A stretch of DNA of 10,318 nt, from positions 1 through 10,318 of the forward strand of contig JAEOUK010000435.1 of assembly GCA_016839385.1 (NCBI GenBank), read 5' to 3'. Position 1 is the first letter of the stretch; each line of letters opens with the position of its first letter. Below are positions 6,135 through 10,318 of the stretch, piece by piece. Source of the stretch: Promethearchaeota archaeon (GTDB lineage Archaea; Asgardarchaeota; Lokiarchaeia; Sigynarchaeales; MK-D1). The translations under genes and the position numbers were made by a program. A model generated the notes under the pieces. The model was given only the letters and a program-made list of their open reading frames with translations. It did no database searches and was not told the origin of the DNA.

Positions 6135-7268
6135 TTATGTTATGAGATTATAGCGACGTAAGGCTGCATATAAAATGAAAAGAATCATATCATTATATGA
6201 AATACCTGCGACGTTTGATGCGTAAGGAAATCTTGAATGGAATTCTGGATTGGGATTTAATCCAGGTAATGCATTAACTTCTAAGATATTTGGATTTCCA
6301 TGTCTATCTAACCGGATATCGATACGACATAGATCCACACAATTCAATGCCTTAAAAGTTTTTAGTGCTAGTCTTTCCATTGATTTTCGAAGAGTTTGAG
6401 TAATGTTTGCCGGACAGATTAACGGATTTACTCCATTTCCAGGTTGATCATACATCCATTTCGATTCATATGAATCGATCTTTGCAAAATCTGGAGGAAG
6501 ATGATTAAAATTTACTTCAATGATTGGTAAGATAAATGGAGGATTATTACCAATTAATCCAACTGTAAATTCTCTTCCCGTAAGATATTCTTCGACAAGC
6601 ACTGGTTCTCCAAATTCATGCAGAGTACGATGAACTTGGCGTTTTAATGTTTTTGATGAATATACAACAGAATCATTCGTAATTCCAGCACTTGATCCTT
6701 GTGCATCCGGTTTCACTATTAAGGGAAATTTCATTTGAGATGCAAGTCGCTCTTGGGATCTTCTAAACACTTGATATTTAGGAGTCGGAATACGGTAATA
6801 CCCCAATATTTCTTTTGTACGGCTTTTACTTAAGGTTAATGCTTGAGTCAATACACCTGATCCTGTATATGGAATACCTAACATTTCAAGAATTGCAGGT
6901 ATATGAGACTCTCGAGATTCTCCTCGCAGACCTTCAGCAATATTAAAAACAAAATCCACGGGATGAATTTTAAGCACTTCAATTATATCATGATTCCCAG
7001 GTAAAAGTTCAACATCGAATCCACCTGATTCCAAAGCGGATTTAATACCTTCTATGGTGTCAACTTCATCATACTCCAGAGTTAAACTATCACTAGAAGG
7101 CATATTTTCATCAGGACGTGCATTGAATACGAATCCTATGCGTTTTATATTTGTAATTTTTGGGAAAATCGCAACAGAGTTTTCTTTATTCAATGCGGAT
7201 AAATGGGGCACGCTCAAGTTTTTGGAGGATGTGGAACTTAAAAATGACTGTATCTTATTTTCTTGCAT
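6135..7268 (-). CDS. D-Ala-D-Ala ligase-like ATP-grasp enzyme
   Basis: This 377-residue ligase is the first gene of the operon. After a Ser/Asn-rich extension of about 40 residues, the pre-ATP-grasp domain starts at KRIGFVFNARPD (42-53) and holds FNIAEGLRGESRE (108-120) and GIPYTGS (131-137). The ATP-grasp core shows FPLIVKP (181-187), the GSSAGI loop (191-196), VLVEEYLTGREFTVG (223-237) and SYESKW (266-271). R315, D317, E330 and N332 (RIDI, LEVNALPG) are the expected oxyanion and Mg2+ residues. It is longer than the roughly 306-residue bacterial Ddl, and the Ddl HG-x-x-GEDG signature is replaced by AEGLRGES, so true D-Ala-D-Ala synthesis is unlikely. ATG 7268 is preceded in frame by a stop, and AGAGGT lies 13 bases upstream, a loose SD. 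Both gene order and shared ancestry suggest it works with the fusion enzyme downstream. Confidence 0.88.
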   Translation of the reverse strand: MQENKIQSFLSSTSSKNLSVPHLSALNKENSVAIFPKITNIKRIGFVFNARPDENMPSSDSLTLEYDEVDTIEGIKSALESGGFDVELLPGNHDIIEVLKIHPVDFVFNIAEGLRGESRESHIPAILEMLGIPYTGSGVLTQALTLSKSRTKEILGYYRIPTPKYQVFRRSQERLASQMKFPLIVKPDAQGSSAGITNDSVVYSSKTLKRQVHRTLHEFGEPVLVEEYLTGREFTVGLIGNNPPFILPIIEVNFNHLPPDFAKIDSYESKWMYDQPGNGVNPLICPANITQTLRKSMERLALKTFKALNCVDLCRIDIRLDRHGNPNILEVNALPGLNPNPEFHSRFPYASNVAGISYNDMILFILYAALRRYNLIT

Positions 7269-7686
7269 CGGTTTTAACTATACCTCTTCAAATAATGTAG
7301 TTTCTAACTCCTTCTATAATTTAATATTTGGTTATTTTCTAAATTCTCTTTAATTCTATTAGAGATATTTTAGTTTAAATATGTTTCTCTGTCTTAATAT
7401 TTTCCAAAATAGCAAGTTGGAATTAATTTTTGATGGATGACAACAATCCACCTATTTATTAAACGAAAATAATTCATGTTAAAATCTTTTAAATGTTTTT
7501 AAGTAAGAGTAAGAATTCCTATTTGTGTTCCAATATGCAAAAGAATGATGTAATTAAATACAATCTAAAGTTGGACGAAATGCAGTATGAAATAATTTAT
7601 AATAATAAAAATTAAGGGTGCGTACGATTAATTAGCTTATTAAAATTATCATTCTATTAAGATTCAACAGTAGGCTTCCCTTTTTT

Positions 7687-7695
7687 GATTTTATC
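7687..7695 (-). promoter_or_regulatory. Orphan TATA-like box on the minus strand
   Basis: The minus strand reads GATAAAATC after GAAAG, the same arrangement as upstream of the MscS gene. The nearest minus-strand start downstream is over 400 bases away (7268). It would therefore drive either a long leader of the ATP-grasp operon or an unannotated RNA. Confidence 0.3.
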
Positions 7696-7718
7696 CTTTC
7701 TTAAAATTACTTGAATAT

Positions 7719-7726
7719 AAAAAAAA
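7719..7726 (-). terminator. T-tract terminator after the 94-residue gene
   Basis: Eight A on the plus strand give a U8 tract on the minus strand about 70 bases after the stop codon of the 7795-8079 gene. It is the strongest T-tract on that strand nearby. Confidence 0.45.
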
Positions 7727-7794
7727 CCGAATTAAGTGAATTATTATATCGTTAATTATTTAATTTATTAAAAAGATTCAGTACATAAATGAAC

Positions 7795-8079
7795 TTAATT
7801 TTCTTGAAAATGGTTTTTAAGCAATTTTTCTAATTTTTTAGTGATTTCAGGCTTATTTCTTCGAATTTTATAAAAAAACCAATACCCATATCCTCCACCA
7901 TATGGATTATGAAGGGAAAACCGGAATCCCTCGAATTTAAAATCGAGATGAATTTCATTTGTGATTGAATCATAAAGTTGATTCAGTATTTTGATTCCAG
8001 GAATGGACTCTAATTCTTTTTTCAACGAATTTGGATCTAAGTTAATATTAATATCCAAGAACTCCTTCCACTTTTTCAT
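7795..8079 (-). CDS. Hypothetical 94-residue protein
   Basis: I do not recognise this protein. It is small, soluble and basic. An N-terminal helix (MKKWKEFLD) leads to PNSLKKELESIPGIKILNQL (16-35), strands EIHLDFKFEGFRFSLHN (42-58), an unusual Gly/aromatic block PYGGGYGYWFFYK (59-71), and a lysine-rich C-terminal helix (77-90). The pattern suggests a compact alpha/beta fold. The ATG start is clear but has no SD site, and AT-rich sequence about 28 bases upstream (complement of 8101-8114) would fit a leaderless transcript. A U8 tract follows the gene. It stands alone between two gene-free regions, so context gives no function. Coding reality is supported by the balanced amino-acid pattern and by flanking signals, but not proven. 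Confidence 0.6.
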   Translation of the reverse strand: MKKWKEFLDININLDPNSLKKELESIPGIKILNQLYDSITNEIHLDFKFEGFRFSLHNPYGGGYGYWFFYKIRRNKPEITKKLEKLLKNHFQEN

Positions 8080-8225
8080 ACATATTCTTTATATTTGGAT
8101 TATTTATTTTGTTTGGATCTCAAGGTTCTTTTATCATGTAACCGGTATATCGGATGACAGAATGATCACTAAATCATCTCTTGTTTTTATTGACCGGGAT
8201 GAACCTTCCCTAAAGTTATCTATCT

Positions 8226-8256
8226 GTGGGGTTAGTATATTGGTAGCACATCTCTC
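8226..8256 (+). other. tRNA 5'-half-like sequence (D-arm match, no 3' half)
   Basis: GTGGGGT followed by TAGTATATTGGTAGCAC fits tRNA positions 1-25: U8, A9, G10, A14, the GG of the D-loop, and a partly paired D-stem (G10-C25, U11-A24). The anticodon arm does not fold, and no T-arm or matching acceptor strand follows before the next gene. It may be a degenerate or split tRNA fragment, or chance. Confidence 0.25.
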
Positions 8257-8327
8257 GTTATTGTAATTGTACAACGAATACGCACAATAACATAATATTT
8301 TTTTATAACTATAGTAACCTTTATTGT

Positions 8328-8334
8328 TATAAAA
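8328..8334 (+). promoter_or_regulatory. Candidate TATA box for the GyrI-like fusion gene
   Basis: TATAAAA lies 39 bases upstream of the ATG at 8373. A start about 25 bases downstream would leave a leader of about 15 bases with no SD, consistent with a short-leader archaeal transcript. Confidence 0.55.
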
Positions 8335-8372
8335 TTACTAAAAATGACTAAATAACTACAAAATGATCAATT

Positions 8373-9437
8373 ATGGAAGCAACTAAACTCGGTATTCATT
8401 TCTCGGTACACCCCCCTCAAAAAGTAATATCGATTCGTACAACGATAAATTCTAGAGCAGAGATTTTCGCAAAAATTCACAAGTTAAAAGAAAATATTCC
8501 AGAGAATTTTATTGAGGGGGCTCCATTTTGTATTTTTTATTATGTTACTACAGTATCTGAGGGAAATGACGTTGAAATAGGCATCCCAATTACGGAGCAA
8601 TTTCAATCTAATGAATTTAATTCCCGAATTTTGCCCAAATTTGAAACATTTTCTATTAAACACAAAGGAACAGAAGAAGACCTAAGTCAAGTATATGGAA
8701 AATTGTTCCGTTATGCTTACAAATATGGATATCCATCTCAAGAATTTGGACGAGAAATTTATTACTATGTCGATGATAAGGAAAAAAGAGAGATTGAAGT
8801 TCAACTTATAATCCATCCGTGGAATCGATTGCTCGTTGAAAATATGAATAAGGTGATAGGTCCAGAGTTACAACAAAAAGTAACAGAAGGATTGCAAGCA
8901 CTTGAAATTGAAACTCCTTTGGATAAAAAATTCAAATGGCTTGTAGAAATGCTCAGAAAACTTGAAGAATTTGCCGATGAAGAACAACGGTTTGAAATTA
9001 TCTCAGGTTGTGCTCATTTCTTTCCAGAGGAAATGATTGATGAATTACGAGAAGTATATTTAGCAGCTTTAAAGAGTAGTTCTTCAATTATGGATGCAGT
9101 AGATGAAACGATTGAATTCATGAAAACTCACAAAGGTTGGGGTTCAGTACCTATCCGTAAAGGAAATATACTATATACTACAAAGAATCCCAATAATCCT
9201 AAGGCATTCTCTGAAGCAAAAACTCATATAGAAAAAATCAAAGCCTATTGTTTTTGTCCAATAATTCGAGAAAACCTGGATAAAAATATTCCTATAACAT
9301 TTTGCAATTGTGGAGCAGGTTGGCCAAAGCAAATCTGGGAAGGGGTAATCGGACAGACTTTAAAAATCGAAATCGTGAAGTCACTGACAAAAGGGGATGA
9401 GGAATGTCAATTTGCTATTCATCTACCCGAGAGTTAG
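8373..9437 (+). CDS. GyrI-like effector-binding domain fused to a cysteine-rich DUF6144-like domain
   Basis: This soluble two-domain protein has 354 residues. Residues 1-160 have the two-repeat pattern of the GyrI-like/AraC effector-binding (SOUL-like) fold: KVISIRTTI (17-25), a helix, FCIFYYV (52-58), VEIGIPI (67-73), and in the second half KFETFSIKHKGTEEDL (89-104), a helix, REIYYYVDD and EIEVQLIIHPW (140-150). The family binds small hydrophobic or cationic ligands. Residues about 185-354 resemble DUF6144 and related ATC-hydrolase-like proteins: C213, then YCFCPII (292-298), CNCGAGW (311-317) and GDEECQF (341-347). C293, C295, C311, C313 and C345 could bind metal. There is no DNA-binding domain, so it is probably a ligand sensor or enzyme rather than a classical regulator. 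A TATA box lies 39 bases upstream and a T-tract follows the stop. Confidence 0.75.
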   Translation: MEATKLGIHFSVHPPQKVISIRTTINSRAEIFAKIHKLKENIPENFIEGAPFCIFYYVTTVSEGNDVEIGIPITEQFQSNEFNSRILPKFETFSIKHKGTEEDLSQVYGKLFRYAYKYGYPSQEFGREIYYYVDDKEKREIEVQLIIHPWNRLLVENMNKVIGPELQQKVTEGLQALEIETPLDKKFKWLVEMLRKLEEFADEEQRFEIISGCAHFFPEEMIDELREVYLAALKSSSSIMDAVDETIEFMKTHKGWGSVPIRKGNILYTTKNPNNPKAFSEAKTHIEKIKAYCFCPIIRENLDKNIPITFCNCGAGWPKQIWEGVIGQTLKIEIVKSLTKGDEECQFAIHLPES

Positions 9438-9450
9438 TACATTGTTGATA

Positions 9451-9464
9451 TTTATTTTTTTATT
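9451..9464 (+). terminator. T-tract terminator after the GyrI-like fusion gene
   Basis: A T-rich run with seven consecutive T (9455-9461) begins 14 bases after the TAG at 9435-9437. It ends just before the stop codon of the convergent minus-strand gene. Confidence 0.5.
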
Positions 9465-9467
9465 CGT

Positions 9468-10001
9468 TTAAAAAATAGATATGCCTTTTTTTTGTAAATA
9501 GAAAACTCTCCCATTTGAAGCTTTAACTTCAACCACTAAATGGGGTTCTATTAAGTAATAAGAATATTGAGTCCATTCTTCATTTTTAGGATAATGAATT
9601 GGGGGATTAATTAGTCTATATGGAGAATAATTTGATGATTTTGCACGAGGACTTAGTTTGTAAAATTGGAGAGAATAAAGGGAATATTTAGTCCAAGAGA
9701 AAATTCTGCTATCATCTGGAATAATCCATACACGTGTGGCATTAACATTTTGTGGAAATGTGTCGTTTGTGTTAGTCAATGTCACTAAAAACAGAACATC
9801 TTGAATATCTCCATCAATAAAATAGGTGTTGCCATCAATTTCAATTGTTTCTGAACTTTTTGGGAAGGTAATATTGAAAGCAATTCGTTCCGCTACCATA
9901 GATACTAATATTAAAGATAAAATTATGGTCGTAAACCAAAGGATCCTTTTTAATGAAGGATTTCCCATAAATAGGCGAATTGTTGATTTCCATTTGTTCA
10001 T
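9468..10001 (-). CDS. Single-pass membrane-anchored protein with extracytoplasmic domain, unknown function
   Basis: I do not recognise this 177-residue protein. A basic N-terminus (MNKWKSTIRLFMGNPSLKR) precedes one strong hydrophobic segment at about 20-38 (ILWFTTIILSLILVSMVAE), giving an N-in anchor or uncleaved signal. The remaining 140 residues are predicted outside the cell and look beta-rich (TIEIDGNTYFIDG, VLFLVTLTNTND, PHLVVEVKASNGRVFYLQ). This exterior part holds four N-x-S/T sequons (N43, N79, N87, N124), consistent with archaeal surface glycosylation. There is no lipobox. The ATG has no clear SD. The gene is convergent with the GyrI-like fusion and divergent from the kinase-like gene, with a long palindrome in the shared upstream region. 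Confidence 0.68.
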   Translation of the reverse strand: MNKWKSTIRLFMGNPSLKRILWFTTIILSLILVSMVAERIAFNITFPKSSETIEIDGNTYFIDGDIQDVLFLVTLTNTNDTFPQNVNATRVWIIPDDSRIFSWTKYSLYSLQFYKLSPRAKSSNYSPYRLINPPIHYPKNEEWTQYSYYLIEPHLVVEVKASNGRVFYLQKKGISIF

Positions 10002-10019
10002 TTAATCACATTATGAAAA

Positions 10020-10061
10020 TTATTTACATTATTGTTACTAATAGTACAAAGATGTAAATAA
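10020..10061. repeat. 42-base near-palindrome in the divergent promoter region
   Basis: Perfect 10-bp arms TTATTTACAT (10020-10029) and ATGTAAATAA (10052-10061) flank a second inverted repeat, TTGT/ACAA (10032-10035 and 10046-10049) and ACT/AGT (10037-10039 and 10043-10045), with a 3-base loop. In all, 17 base pairs are interrupted by one 2x2 internal loop and one bulge. It lies 19-60 bases upstream of the minus-strand gene start and upstream of the kinase gene, so it could be an operator or a 5'-leader hairpin. Confidence 0.6.
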
Positions 10062-10160
10062 ATGTGTTTATCACCTATTTTAATACAATGACTGCTAAAA
10101 TCTAAGAAAAAAAAGTATGGTTGTTACAAACAATTTTGGTGTAAAAGTTTGGTTTCAAGG

Positions 10161-10168
10161 GATAAAAT
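10161..10168 (+). promoter_or_regulatory. Candidate TATA box for the kinase-like gene
   Basis: GATAAAAT, preceded by purine-rich AAGG, lies 35 bases upstream of the ATG at 10203. The spacing matches the TATA box of the GyrI-like fusion gene and argues for the ATG (or the GTG just before it) over the in-frame TTG at 10149. Confidence 0.45.
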
Positions 10169-10202
10169 AATTCAAATCTTTCAATGCATTGGTAAAAAAG
10201 TG

Positions 10203-10318
10203 ATGGATACAACTATTTTAGGGAAGGGAGAAGCATCAATGGTTTACAAAATCACTACAGATAACGGAGTTTTTGCCTTAAAAACTGCATTGTATCCTAA
10301 ACGAAAACAAAAGGTACT
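10203..10318 (+). CDS. Protein kinase-like protein, N-terminal fragment (runs off the window)
   Basis: Only the first 38 codons are inside the window, and the frame stays open to the end. The translation starts MDTTILGKGEASMVYKI, a clear glycine-rich (P-loop) segment of the protein-kinase-like fold (G-x-G-x-x-S-x-V-Y-K), followed by VFALKTAL, in which the lysine of the A-x-K motif is expected to contact ATP phosphates. Catalytic and activation segments lie outside, so Ser/Thr kinase, RIO-type kinase or aminoglycoside-phosphotransferase-like enzyme all remain possible. The start could be GTG 10200 or ATG 10203. TTG 10149 is in frame but would sit upstream of the TATA-like box. No SD is seen. 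Confidence 0.7.
   Translation, partial: MDTTILGKGEASMVYKITTDNGVFALKTALYPKRKQKV

Larger units (their letters stand above)
7269..7794. other. 526-base AT-rich gene-free region
   Basis: I find no convincing gene here. It holds the upstream region of the ATP-grasp operon, with an AT-rich TATA-like stretch at about 7315-7331 and a loose AGAGGT SD (complement of 7282-7287). It also has a small 5-bp hairpin at 7434-7450, a copy of the MscS promoter-like block at 7682-7700, and the T-tract ending the 94-residue gene near 7719-7726. Short frames inside it lack ribosome sites. Confidence 0.5.

Noticed and set aside
6135..7268. Naming this gene ddl
   Set aside because: The Ddl HG-x-x-GEDG signature is absent, the acceptor-loop Tyr is Trp, and the gene is paired with a second, GNAT-fused ligase, so D-Ala-D-Ala synthesis is not supported.
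7394..7477. 27-codon minus-strand frame in the gene-free region
   Set aside because: It is too short, has no ribosome site, and its composition is as expected for AT-rich DNA.
7425..7560. C/D-box small RNA
   Set aside because: Sequences close to the C box (TGGATGA, ATGATGT) occur, but no CTGA D box lies at a suitable distance.
7991..8266. Plus-strand 91-codon frame overlapping the 94-residue gene
   Set aside because: Its first third is antisense to the minus-strand gene, it reads through the tRNA-like block, and it has no SD or domain pattern.
8226..8300. Complete tRNA gene
   Set aside because: After the D-arm match the anticodon stem does not pair, and no T-arm (GGTTC-type) or complementary acceptor strand follows.
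1..10318. CRISPR array, insertion sequence or prophage
   Set aside because: I saw no regularly spaced direct repeats, transposase or integrase motifs, or terminal inverted repeats around any gene.

Overview
The window is AT-rich (roughly one-third G+C by eye) and most likely archaeal. The evidence is mixed. TATA-like boxes sharing ATAAAAT lie about 35-50 bases upstream of several starts, some of which lack a Shine-Dalgarno (SD) site. Transcript ends are marked by T-tracts. There is a Roadblock/LC7-type small protein and the start of an apparent Ser/Thr kinase-like gene. Roadblock-rich, AT-rich genomes fit Asgard-type archaea, but no marker here fixes the lineage, and other genes use strong SD sites, including two TTG starts (2233 and 6117).

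Layout. (1) 5-1814: an ion-transporter-superfamily permease (NhaD/ArsB type) overlaps a Roadblock-like protein by 35 bases. (2) 1915-2829: a small two-helix membrane protein, then a six-helix HdeD/DUF308-type membrane protein. (3) 2849-3808, minus: an MscS-type mechanosensitive channel, convergent with the HdeD-like gene; a perfect hairpin covers both stop codons. (4) 3983-4522, plus: a stand-alone GNAT acetyltransferase. (5) 4555-7268, minus: a two-gene operon of D-Ala-D-Ala-ligase-like ATP-grasp enzymes; the downstream one is fused to a C-terminal RimL-like GNAT domain. (6) 7269-7794: a long gene-free, AT-rich stretch. (7) 7795-8079, minus: an orphan 94-residue protein. (8) 8373-9437, plus: a GyrI-like effector-binding domain fused to a cysteine-rich DUF6144-like domain. 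(9) 9468-10001, minus: a membrane-anchored protein predicted to be exposed outside the cell. (10) 10203 to the end, plus: the 5' end of a protein-kinase-like gene, divergent from (9), with a 42-base near-palindrome between them.

How the genes may work together. The left half has an envelope/osmotic theme: an ion exchanger, a mechanosensitive channel and small membrane proteins. The centre (3983-7268) is the most interesting part. It holds two peptide-ligase-type ATP-grasp enzymes, one carrying its own acetyltransferase, next to a further acetyltransferase. In an organism that probably lacks peptidoglycan this suggests a dedicated pathway that ligates and acylates amino acids or small peptides. 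The substrate cannot be read from the sequence. I see no insertion sequence, CRISPR array, rRNA or complete tRNA.
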